15,617 bases of DNA from an uncultured Bacillota bacterium. Lineage in GTDB: Bacteria; Bacillota_I; Bacilli_A; Erysipelotrichales; Erysipelotrichaceae. This document shows positions 6,094 to 13,000 of this stretch, one piece after another. Location: NCBI GenBank assembly GCA_949287785.1, contig CASEHR010000140.1, forward strand, positions 1-15,617, written 5' to 3'. The translations under genes and the position numbers were made by a program. Positions within the stretch are counted from its first letter, which is position 1. Each line of letters begins with the position of its first letter. The notes under the pieces were generated by a model. It did no database searches. It was not told where the DNA came from and saw nothing but the letters and a program-made list of their open reading frames with translations.

Positions 6094-7314
6094 TCAAAAG
6101 ATCGTAGCCTCTTTTTCACTGTGTGTCTTGATATACCGGGTCCATTTGATATATCCATATGTCGTATTGGTAAAGTAACCGAGTTTGAGGATCAGCAAGA
6201 CATACTGACCGGACAGAATGTTGATGATCGCCTCAAGTGCGGCGCAGATATACCAGGCGATCCATTGCTCGCGGTATCGGAAGAAGATGAATAATCCATT
6301 TGCGATACCGACAGCCGATGCACAGGCATCGATATAGACGATCGCTGTCGCCAAAGCGTCGTTGGTGTAAAAATCAGTAGCGATATCAAGACCGCTGATA
6401 AGATAGCCGATACCAAACGTCCATACGATGATCCCGGCGATCACGAGTACCTCTTGCCACCCCTTGAGACGTCTGACGATCGTTAACTCATCTTCATCGT
6501 CATCCTTATGTCTTGACCAATTGATAAAGCTGACAATATCGATCGGCAGCCAGAATAGTAAAGTCGTCGCCAATGTCGCAAAGCGATACATGAGAACGAT
6601 CGAGATGACGATCTCGGTGATCTCGACAAAGACCGAGACGAGGAAGTTATACCGTGATTGTTTGGAAATAAGCAACTCACACAATATATTTAGGAAAGTA
6701 TCCAGCAGGTATAGCCACATGATGATGACCCCATTGACGCCATTGGCACTTTCCTCCGGAAACAAGACCGAAAAGATCGTCGCTAAGACCATGATCGAGA
6801 TGAACCACGACTTCTCATAAGTAGTAAATTCCTTGCCGAAGCCCCACATGACTAAGACCGACAAAAACAAAATAAATGAAGCATTGGCAAAATTATAGAC
6901 CGGCATCATCTCATCAGCCATCAGCTGTGAATAAGCATTCTGGACCTCTGCATCACTCACATCGCGATGATCAAAATATATGATCCTGCCGTCATGCATC
7001 ATGTATCCATAGGCAGTCAATGTGTCGGCAAGCTTATCATACTCATCCTCATCGACATCGATCGTGACTGATGCATCATCACCTGCATAAGTGATCTTGC
7101 AGACACTGAGTTCTTCAAAATCGCACTCGCTTTCTTCATCGGCTGTCATGACCGTTTCACGGACAAATTCCGCACTGATGAAAGAAGCGCCGGTCTTGAT
7201 ACTGCCAAACGCAAAAGACAAAGCCGATGCCACGAGTAAGACGATCAAAGCCCAGAGTTCGATCGTTCTGACTAATTTATTCGGCTCTTTGTGTTTATTC
7301 AAAAATGTACGCAT
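6094..7314 (-). CDS. PnuC-type nicotinamide riboside transporter with an N-terminal extracellular domain
   Basis: The C-terminal part (about residues 160-394) fits the PnuC family of nicotinamide riboside/mononucleotide facilitators. Visible parts are the FTTYEKSWF lead-in, alternating membrane helices, the FINWSRHK motif after the third or fourth helix, REQWIAWYIC, and the closing LKLGYFTNTTYGYIKW. PnuC proteins usually have 200-260 residues; this one has 406. The extra N-terminus has one membrane helix (about 16-38), then about 100 mostly acidic, soluble residues (39-140) with two cysteines (C64, C72), then a second helix. By the positive-inside rule the soluble part should be outside the cell. 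I chose the ATG at 7314 over the TTG at 7332 because AAGGAG lies 6-7 nt before it. The promoter is at 7342-7370. Confidence 0.8.
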   Translation of the reverse strand: MRTFLNKHKEPNKLVRTIELWALIVLLVASALSFAFGSIKTGASFISAEFVRETVMTADEESECDFEELSVCKITYAGDDASVTIDVDEDEYDKLADTLTAYGYMMHDGRIIYFDHRDVSDAEVQNAYSQLMADEMMPVYNFANASFILFLSVLVMWGFGKEFTTYEKSWFISIMVLATIFSVLFPEESANGVNGVIIMWLYLLDTFLNILCELLISKQSRYNFLVSVFVEITEIVISIVLMYRFATLATTLLFWLPIDIVSFINWSRHKDDDEDELTIVRRLKGWQEVLVIAGIIVWTFGIGYLISGLDIATDFYTNDALATAIVYIDACASAVGIANGLFIFFRYREQWIAWYICAALEAIINILSGQYVLLILKLGYFTNTTYGYIKWTRYIKTHSEKEATIF

Positions 7315-7341
7315 CTCTATCTCCTTATCCAAAACGAAGTT

Positions 7342-7370
7342 ATTATAGTCGATTTACCGATTTTTAAAAA
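7342..7370 (-). promoter_or_regulatory. Promoter of the PnuC-type gene
   Basis: On the minus strand TTTTTA (7365-7370) and a perfect TATAAT (7342-7347) are separated by 17 bp. The leader is about 20 nt, too short for an NAD+ or other riboswitch. Confidence 0.55.
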
Positions 7371-7384
7371 CAACTGTACAAAGA

Positions 7385-7406
7385 AAAAAGAGGCTTACCT
7401 CTTTTT
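7385..7406. terminator. Terminator after the aldo/keto reductase gene
   Basis: AAAAAGAGG and CCTCTTTTT form a perfect 9-bp stem with a CTTA loop. T-runs flank it on both strands. It ends reductase transcripts ahead of the PnuC promoter. Confidence 0.85.
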
Positions 7407-7413
7407 ATTTGAT

Positions 7414-8277
7414 TCAGATCTTTCCGCCAAAGACAGGAAAGATGCTGCTTTCACCATAGTCTTTGATCTTGTCGATCTTCTTTAATACTTCCATATCTTT
7501 CTCATTGATCACAAAATCAACATCCGCATTGGCTATCATATGTTCCTTGGATGAACTCTTGGGCAAGGTGATCATATTCATCTCAAGATCATAGCGGATA
7601 CATAACTGAGCTGTACTGACGTGATATTTTTCTGCCATTTTTCTGATCGCATCATTATTTAATACTTCGCCATGAGCGATCGGTGAATACGCTTCTAAGA
7701 CGATGTCCTTATTACGGCAGTATTCGATAAGATCAAAAGGTGTATTTGCGATATGACAAAGGATCTGGTTGACCATCGGTGTGATCCTGGCGTTCTCCAA
7801 AAGATTATCAAGATCCTCTTGCATAAAATTGGAAACCCCGATCGCCTTTAATTTACCATCTGAATAAACTTCCTCCAGGGCCCGCCAGGCTTCAAGGTTG
7901 CCTTTGAAATAGCGGTCGGTGGACTGATTGACTTCATTCCATGGCTGAGGTGAGTGGATGATCATCAGATCGATATAGTCAAGACCCATCGTCCTGAGGC
8001 TTTCGTCGATCGCTTTTCTGGCCCCTTCATAGTCTTTGATCTCTGCTGCGAGTTTTGTCGTCACAAAGATGTCCCTGCGGTCGATACCGCTTTCTCTGAC
8101 AGCCTTCCCGACACCTCTTTCATTGGCGTATGCCTGAGCTGTGTCAAAATGACGATAGCCAACATCGAGAGCATCTTTGACGACATCTTCAACCTTGTCG
8201 TCATCGATTAGCCATGTCCCAAGTCCCAGCATCGGGATGACGACACCATTTTTTAAACTGATCGTTTTCCGGTACAT
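7414..8277 (-). CDS. Aldo/keto reductase
   Basis: This is a soluble NADPH-dependent carbonyl reductase of 287 residues in the bacterial AKR5 (diketogluconate reductase / methylglyoxal reductase) style. The tetrad is visible: D45 and Y50 in DTAQAYANE, K75 in VTTKL, H108 in IIHSP. GVSNF and the cofactor-binding LPKSSSKEHMIAN are also present. I start it at the ATG at 8277, directly after AAGGAGGAAAA; a six-residue upstream extension to 8295 would swallow that ribosome site. It is transcribed away from a MerR-type gene, from a promoter with a 19-bp spacer that holds a perfect palindrome. In relatives this arrangement goes with detoxification of reactive aldehydes such as methylglyoxal or formaldehyde, and I infer that here. 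Confidence 0.92.
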   Translation of the reverse strand: MYRKTISLKNGVVIPMLGLGTWLIDDDKVEDVVKDALDVGYRHFDTAQAYANERGVGKAVRESGIDRRDIFVTTKLAAEIKDYEGARKAIDESLRTMGLDYIDLMIIHSPQPWNEVNQSTDRYFKGNLEAWRALEEVYSDGKLKAIGVSNFMQEDLDNLLENARITPMVNQILCHIANTPFDLIEYCRNKDIVLEAYSPIAHGEVLNNDAIRKMAEKYHVSTAQLCIRYDLEMNMITLPKSSSKEHMIANADVDFVINEKDMEVLKKIDKIKDYGESSIFPVFGGKI

Positions 8278-8319
8278 TTTTCCTCCTTCATACACTCTTT
8301 AAACTATGATCGGTAGTAT

Positions 8320-8349
8320 TTGACCATAGTCTTATGTCTGTCTTATAAT
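8320..8349 (+). promoter_or_regulatory. Promoter of the MerR-type gene
   Basis: TTGACC (8320-8325) and a perfect TATAAT (8344-8349) are separated by 18 bp. ATGTC (8334-8338) and GACAT (8350-8354) form an inverted repeat around the -10. Transcription should start near 8356, giving a leader of about 50 nt that contains the palindrome at 8367-8386. Confidence 0.6.
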
Positions 8350-8358
8350 GACATGGAT

Positions 8359-8389
8359 ATACTACAACTTAAAGTTAACTTTAAGTCAA
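8359..8389 (-). promoter_or_regulatory. MerR-type promoter of the aldo/keto reductase gene
   Basis: On the minus strand TTGACT (8384-8389) and TAGTAT (8359-8364) are separated by 19 bp, the over-long spacer that MerR activators correct by twisting DNA. The spacer carries the palindrome. Transcription would start near 8352 and run across the MerR promoter. Confidence 0.7.
8367..8386. promoter_or_regulatory. 20-bp perfect palindrome, MerR operator
   Basis: ACTTAAAGTTAACTTTAAGT is a perfect palindrome. Its core CTTAAAG-N4-CTTTAAG equals, as I recall it, the operator described for AdhR-type MerR regulators of Bacillus. It sits between the -35 and -10 of the reductase promoter and inside the MerR gene leader. 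Confidence 0.75.
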
Positions 8390-8406
8390 TAGGAGGTGAC
8401 GTAAAA

Positions 8407-8910
8407 ATGACTTATACGATTGGTGAGATGGCTAAGATCTTCCATATCGCTCCCTCGACCTTGCGTTATTACGATGAGATCGGTATCTTACCGACGGTCA
8501 AACGGACCAAAGGCGGGATCCGGATCTTCGATGATAAAGATTACGAATGGCTCAATGTCATCGACTGTCTTAAAAAATCCGGCCTGTCGATCAATGACAT
8601 CAGCCGTTTTGCCGAAATGGTCAAACAGGGTGACCGTTCCCTGCTAGATAGGCTCACCCTTTTTGAAGAACGGAAAAAAGCTCTGCAAGAACAGATCGCA
8701 GATCTCAATCAGACACTCAGACTGGTCGAGTATAAGTGCTGGTATTATCAGACAGCCATTGAAGAAAACAGTGAAAGTCATCTTAAAGATATCCCGATCG
8801 ATGACATACCTGTTCAATATCGCGACATCGTAAAGAAAATCAGATCATCGAACAGATCAGATCAGGATCTTCCTTCTGGCGCGGCTGAAATAAAAGATCA
8901 TTCCGAATAA
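8407..8910 (+). CDS. MerR family regulator, AdhR-like, aldehyde-responsive type
   Basis: This 167-residue DNA-binding regulator has the MerR winged HTH at its start (YTIGEMAKIFHIAPSTLRYYDEIG, in parts: IGEMAK, APSTLRYYD), the wing KRTKGGIRIF, and a dimerising coiled coil at about 78-125. C54 in VIDCLKKSGLS falls where AdhR of Bacillus subtilis has the cysteine that senses aldehydes by S-alkylation (recalled from the literature). I use the ATG at 8407, which follows AGGAGGTGA; upstream in-frame TTG at 8320 lies inside the promoter. It should activate the divergent reductase gene and, because its operator lies in its own leader, repress itself. Its last 18 codons overlap the 3' end of the MATE gene on the other strand (8857-8910). 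Confidence 0.9.
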   Translation: MTYTIGEMAKIFHIAPSTLRYYDEIGILPTVKRTKGGIRIFDDKDYEWLNVIDCLKKSGLSINDISRFAEMVKQGDRSLLDRLTLFEERKKALQEQIADLNQTLRLVEYKCWYYQTAIEENSESHLKDIPIDDIPVQYRDIVKKIRSSNRSDQDLPSGAAEIKDHSE

Positions 8911-10179
8911 ATCAGCCAGTATCCAGCCGATCGGTACCGACCAGAAGATACCGACGACACCTATCATATCAGCTAAGATATAAGCCAATACGACTCTGGT
9001 ACCTAAAGATAAAACAGTCAAGACGACCGACATCATCGGCATACAAACAGCGCGATAAAGACCATACAGCAAAAACAGTACGCCGATCAGGGCATAGAAA
9101 CTGCCTTCGATAAGAAGGTATTCTCTGCCGCAGTCGATGACCGCTGGGACATCGGAAAAAAGATGAAGCAGGTCATAGGCAAAGAAATTGACAAGGATCG
9201 AGGTAGTGACCCCAAAGACGATCGTGATCACAAGGGCCGTCCTGATACCCTTTTTGATCCGATCTATTTTGCGTGCTCCGTAATTCTGCGAGATGAAGAT
9301 CGAAAAAGCATTACCGAGATCCTGGACCGGCAGATAAGCAAAAGCGTCGATCTTGACACCGGCGGCAAAGCTCGCCATGACCGTCGCACCAAAACTGTTG
9401 ACCAGGCCCTGGACCATGAGAATACCGAGATTCATGATCGATTGCTGAAGACAGGTCAAAAAGGAAAAATTAGCGATCTCTTTCAGACAGCGAAACTTAA
9501 AACCGATACCCTTTGTGTGAAAGAGGTCAGGGTAGCACCACAGGGCGTATCCGGCAATACCGATCCCTGAAACATACTGAGCGATAACGGTCGCGATCGC
9601 CGCTCCGGCGACACCCATATTCAGACAGGCGACAAAGTAAAGATCCAGAATGATATTGAGAACAGCCGATATCGCCAAAAAGACCAAAGGCATGATTGAA
9701 TTGCCCAGTGACCGCAATAAAGATGCAAAGAAATTATACATGAAGATCGCAAAAAGACCGATAAAGATATAAAAGAGGTAATCGTGCATCATGGAGACCA
9801 TCTCACTTGGCGTATTCAGAAGTGTGATGATCGTATCGATAAGCGCAAAGGCAAGGATATCCAAAACGATCGTAAATGACATGATGAGCACAAAGGAGGC
9901 AAGGATCGCTTCCTTAAGTCCAACCGTATCCCTCTGACCGAAACGCATCGAAAAGACCGTCCCGCTCCCCATTGCCAAGCCCAGGATGATCGAGGTGATG
10001 AATGTCATAAGCGAAAAGGCTGAGCCTACAGCGCCCAGTGCAGCCGTACCTAAAAACTGGCCGACGATGAGCGTGTCGGCGATATTGTAACACTGTTGTA
10101 AAAGATCACCCAAGATCATCGGGACCGCAAAAGCGATCAGCGTTCCGATAACAGGTCCTTTTGTCAGATCTCGTCCCAT
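8857..10179 (-). CDS. MATE family efflux transporter
   Basis: This is a cation-coupled multidrug exporter of 440 residues with two MatE repeats and about 12 membrane helices. The family start is clear: KGPVIGTLIAFAVPMILG, then QQCYNIADTLIVGQFLG, which resembles the DinF/NorM-like prokaryotic MATE proteins of Bacillota. The second repeat starts near ANFSFLTCLQQSIMNLG and includes FISQNYGARKIDRIKKG. No break is visible. A short GAAAG ribosome site stands only 2 nt before the ATG, so initiation may be weak. The promoter (10216-10244) overlaps that of the divergent Lrp/AsnC gene, whose product is a likely regulator. Substrate unknown. Confidence 0.93.
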   Translation of the reverse strand: MGRDLTKGPVIGTLIAFAVPMILGDLLQQCYNIADTLIVGQFLGTAALGAVGSAFSLMTFITSIILGLAMGSGTVFSMRFGQRDTVGLKEAILASFVLIMSFTIVLDILAFALIDTIITLLNTPSEMVSMMHDYLFYIFIGLFAIFMYNFFASLLRSLGNSIMPLVFLAISAVLNIILDLYFVACLNMGVAGAAIATVIAQYVSGIGIAGYALWCYPDLFHTKGIGFKFRCLKEIANFSFLTCLQQSIMNLGILMVQGLVNSFGATVMASFAAGVKIDAFAYLPVQDLGNAFSIFISQNYGARKIDRIKKGIRTALVITIVFGVTTSILVNFFAYDLLHLFSDVPAVIDCGREYLLIEGSFYALIGVLFLLYGLYRAVCMPMMSVVLTVLSLGTRVVLAYILADMIGVVGIFWSVPIGWILADLFGMIFYFSRARRKILI

Positions 10180-10191
10180 AACTTTCGTTTC

Positions 10192-10220
10192 GTAATTATA
10201 AAATTACCTTATGTAATTAT
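10192..10220. promoter_or_regulatory. Phased GTAATT half-sites, candidate Lrp/AsnC operator
   Basis: GTAATT (10192-10197) and AATTAC (10202-10207) form an inverted repeat with a 4-nt spacer. A further GTAATTAT at 10213-10220 lies exactly 21 bp, or two helical turns, from the first. They cover the start region of the MATE transcript and its -10. Confidence 0.45.
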
Positions 10221-10244
10221 ATGACCTTTGTAAAGATGTTTCAA
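10216..10244 (-). promoter_or_regulatory. MATE gene promoter
   Basis: On the minus strand TTGAAA (10239-10244) and TATAAT (10216-10221) are separated by 17 bp, near consensus. A second TATAAT at 10195-10200 lacks a good -35. Confidence 0.65.
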
Positions 10245-10256
10245 TAGCGTTATAAT
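10228..10256 (+). promoter_or_regulatory. Promoter of the Lrp/AsnC gene, giving a leaderless mRNA
   Basis: TTGTAA (10228-10233) and TATAAT (10251-10256) are separated by 17 bp. The ATG starts at 10263, 6 nt after the -10, where transcription itself should begin. It interlocks with the MATE promoter. Confidence 0.7.
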
Positions 10257-10262
10257 ATAAAT

Positions 10263-10721
10263 ATGTTTTTAAACGGATTAGACAAGATCGATCAAAAGAT
10301 CATCACGATGCTCATCGGAAACGCCCGCATATCCTATTCGGATATCGCTAAAGAAGTAGCCATCTCGCGTGTTGCTGTCAAAAACCGCATTGAAGCCTTA
10401 GAAAAAAAAGGGATCATCGAAGGATACACGACGATCATCGATCCTCAGATGATAAACGGAGCGATCTCTTGCTATTTTGCGATCGAAGTAAGACCCGACA
10501 AACTCGATGAAACGATCAGGATCCTGGAAAAGAACGATACCGTAACACAGATATACCGCGTTACCGGCCGCTCAAAACTGCATGTCCACGCCATAGCCGG
10601 CGGCAACGAAGAGATGAATGCTTTTGTCAGCGAAACGATCGACAGACTGCCGGGACTGATCAGCGTCGACACCGATATCATCATTTCAAGGATCAAAGAT
10701 ATCAAAGGCATCAGACTGTAA
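10263..10721 (+). CDS. Lrp/AsnC family transcriptional regulator
   Basis: This is a 152-residue feast/famine regulator. The HTH is at about residues 7-52 (LDKIDQKIITMLIGNARISYSDIA in parts: DQKIITML, ARISYSDIAKE, SRVAVKNRIEALEKKGII). The RAM ligand-binding and oligomerisation domain fills about 67-145 (CYFAIEV, VTGRSKLHVHAIAG). Family members start one or two residues before LDKID, so ATG 10263 is the only suitable start, but there is no ribosome site, because the transcript probably begins at this codon. It is divergent from the MATE exporter, with shared promoter DNA and repeated GTAATT half-sites; local control of the exporter and of itself is likely. The ligand is not deducible, although an amino acid is usual. 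Confidence 0.93.
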   Translation: MFLNGLDKIDQKIITMLIGNARISYSDIAKEVAISRVAVKNRIEALEKKGIIEGYTTIIDPQMINGAISCYFAIEVRPDKLDETIRILEKNDTVTQIYRVTGRSKLHVHAIAGGNEEMNAFVSETIDRLPGLISVDTDIIISRIKDIKGIRL

Positions 10722-10852
10722 AAAATTATTATATTCCCACAAATGGCATCTTATCCGATCCATCGGTATCGATCATTTGTCAGATGATCCGTCAGGTCAA
10801 ATAAGTATTTAAAACCCGGCCTTCTAAAGACCGGGTCTTGTGATCCGACAGA
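10722..10852. other. Convergent intergenic region between lrp-like gene and ppk1
   Basis: Besides the ppk1 terminator it contains GATCAT-N7-ATGATC at 10771-10789 without a T-run. No small gene is evident. Confidence 0.5.
10811..10839 (-). terminator. ppk1 terminator
   Basis: On the minus strand AAGACCCGG pairs with CCGGGTTTT, and the intervening CTT-TAG-AAG extends the stem, followed by TTTTAAAT. On the plus strand the same hairpin lacks a T-run, so it serves mainly ppk1. Confidence 0.75.
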
Positions 10853-12997
10853 TTATTTACGGGCGAAGAAGTCCTTTATCGCTTTTAAGAGGCTTGGGTT
10901 TTCTTCCTTTTTGATTTCCTTCTTTTCCGGTGCATTTGTGATCGCCCTTTCCATCATTATCGCTTGCGAATCGATCAGCTCATCACCTTCATTGATCATT
11001 TTCTTTTTAAGGTCTCCGTTTTGATCGACCGTACGGGCTTTGACATTATCCCGGAATTGAAGTTCAAGATAAGCCAGGATCTCTTTTTTGAGATAGGCTT
11101 TTTTGATCGGCACGGCGATCTCGACCCGCTTTTCCGTATTTCTGGTCATCATATCCGCACTGCTGATATAGATATCCGCATCTTCACCCTCACCGAAAAC
11201 ATATATACGGGCATGCTCCAGGAAACGGCCGACGATCGATTCGATCTCGATATTTTCGGTTTTACCGGCGATCTTGGGTAGTATACACGTGATACCTCTG
11301 ACGATCATCCTCACTTTGACTCCGGCTGTCGAAGCGACCGCCAGACGATCGATAACTTCCCGGTCAGTGATCGAATTGAGTTTCATCGTGATCGCCGCCT
11401 TTTCCCCCATCTGCTTACGCATGATCTGCACATCGATCGCATCCAGAACGGCCTTTTTTAAGGTAAATGGTGAATTCAGCAATTCATCATAAGTCCCGTT
11501 CAGCTCACCGACAGCCATATTGTTGAAAAACTTAAGCGTATCCCGACCGATCGCTTCATCAGCGGTGATCAAAGAGATATCGGTATACATCTTGGCGGTA
11601 TTTTCATTGTAGTTGCCGGTCCCGATCTGCGATATGACCTCCAGATGACCCTCGTAAAGTCTCGTAATGGAGGTCACTTTTGAATGGACTTTGTAATTAT
11701 CAAAACCGTACATGACCCTGACACCGGACTCTTCCAGAGTATCGGCCCAGTTGATATTGTTTTCTTCGTCAAAACGGGCTCTGAGTTCCATAAGAACAGT
11801 AACTTCCTTACCGTTTTCAGCTGCTTCACACAGGTATTTGATCAGTTTAGCTTTTTTGGCCAGACGGTAGATCGTGATCTTGATCGATAGTACATATGGA
11901 TCATAAGCCGCTTCTTTGATCAGTTTAAGATAAGGATCCATAGACTCGTACGGATAGAATAAAAGAATGTCCTTTTCCAGTACCTGATCGATCATCGGCC
12001 GGTCCGGATCGATCATCTTACTGATCTGGGGAGTAAATTCATCATAATAATAACTGTCTTTGATCACCTCTTTAAAGACATCTTTGATCGCATAGACATA
12101 GGAAAGATCCAATGGCATATCGCAATAAAAGACCTTTTCTTCACTGAGATCAAGGTGCTTTAAAAGATAATTGACTAACCGCGGTGATGCATCTCCTTCG
12201 ACTTCAAGACGAACCGGCATCAAACGCTTGCGCTTCTTCAGCAGTTTCTTCATCGAATCGGAAAAATCCTCATCGGCAACTTCGATATGATCAAAAGCGA
12301 TATCGGCATTGCGTGTAACAGATATCAGGGCCTTTTCAACAACTGTATACTGTTTAAAGATCTTCGTCAGTTCATGGAGGATAAGATCCTCCAGTAAGAC
12401 ATAAGCCGCCTGTTCATCAATAACTTTGATGATCCGTTTGAGCTTATTAGGAACAGCGACAATACCGTATGTCATGGCTTTGGTCTTCTTATGCTTTAAG
12501 ATACAGGCTGCATAAAGTCCCTTATTCTCTAAATGCGGAAACGGATGATTGGGATCGATGATCTGCGGACTGATGACCGGCTCTACAAAATTCATATAAT
12601 AGCTTTCGATGAATTTCTTCTGTTCCTTATCCAGTTTCTTGAACGACAGACGCCTGATGCCGGTCTTTTTCAGTTCACTGTCAATCTCTTTGAAACAGAT
12701 ATCCCTTTTTAAAATGAGTTCTTTGGTTTTGGCATAGATCAGGTCCAGCTGCTCTTTAGCTGTCATATTCTGCTTGTTTTCCCGTTTTTTTGGATTCAGC
12801 AAAGACAGGTCAGTGAGACTGCCGACCCTGATCATAAAGAATTCATCAAGATTGCTGGTGACGATAGCCAGAAATTTGAAGCGTTCCATGATAGGGTTGG
12901 TGATATCCTGAGCTTCTTCCAAAACGCGGTCGTTGAATTTAAGCCAGGACAACTCGCGGTTCTGGGTATAAGATGTGTCGTAAATATAACCGGACAT
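10853..12997 (-). CDS. ppk1: Polyphosphate kinase 1
   Basis: Ppk1 makes inorganic polyphosphate from ATP, reversibly, at the membrane or in the cytosol. The product has 714 residues, close to the family norm. The N domain is at the start (NRELSWLKFNDRVLEEA, TSNLDEFFMIRVG), then the head domain, then the two phospholipase-D-like catalytic domains. H438 in NYKVHSK is the expected phosphohistidine and H595 in LEHARIYVFG the second active-site histidine. RARFDEENNINWA and IGTGNYNENTAKMYTD are family signatures. The C-terminal 50 residues are charged and less conserved. AAAGGAG precedes the ATG, and the gap to the ppx stop is 3 nt, so the two are co-transcribed and perhaps translationally coupled. 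Confidence 0.97.
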   Translation of the reverse strand: MSGYIYDTSYTQNRELSWLKFNDRVLEEAQDITNPIMERFKFLAIVTSNLDEFFMIRVGSLTDLSLLNPKKRENKQNMTAKEQLDLIYAKTKELILKRDICFKEIDSELKKTGIRRLSFKKLDKEQKKFIESYYMNFVEPVISPQIIDPNHPFPHLENKGLYAACILKHKKTKAMTYGIVAVPNKLKRIIKVIDEQAAYVLLEDLILHELTKIFKQYTVVEKALISVTRNADIAFDHIEVADEDFSDSMKKLLKKRKRLMPVRLEVEGDASPRLVNYLLKHLDLSEEKVFYCDMPLDLSYVYAIKDVFKEVIKDSYYYDEFTPQISKMIDPDRPMIDQVLEKDILLFYPYESMDPYLKLIKEAAYDPYVLSIKITIYRLAKKAKLIKYLCEAAENGKEVTVLMELRARFDEENNINWADTLEESGVRVMYGFDNYKVHSKVTSITRLYEGHLEVISQIGTGNYNENTAKMYTDISLITADEAIGRDTLKFFNNMAVGELNGTYDELLNSPFTLKKAVLDAIDVQIMRKQMGEKAAITMKLNSITDREVIDRLAVASTAGVKVRMIVRGITCILPKIAGKTENIEIESIVGRFLEHARIYVFGEGEDADIYISSADMMTRNTEKRVEIAVPIKKAYLKKEILAYLELQFRDNVKARTVDQNGDLKKKMINEGDELIDSQAIMMERAITNAPEKKEIKKEENPSLLKAIKDFFARK

Positions 12998-13000
12998 AAA

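Noticed and set aside
6428..6820. Rightward open frame of 130 codons opposite the PnuC-type gene
   Set aside because: It is a low-complexity, serine-rich antisense shadow of the PnuC-type coding sequence.
7315..7413. NAD+-type riboswitch upstream of the PnuC-type gene
   Set aside because: The predicted leader is about 20 nt, and the only hairpin nearby is the terminator of the previous gene.
9163..9570. Rightward open frame of 135 codons inside the MATE gene
   Set aside because: It is highly charged, with no family likeness, opposite a well-supported transporter gene.
10771..10789. GATCAT-N7-ATGATC as terminator of the Lrp/AsnC gene
   Set aside because: The stem is short and no T-run follows; GATC-rich DNA makes such palindromes by chance.
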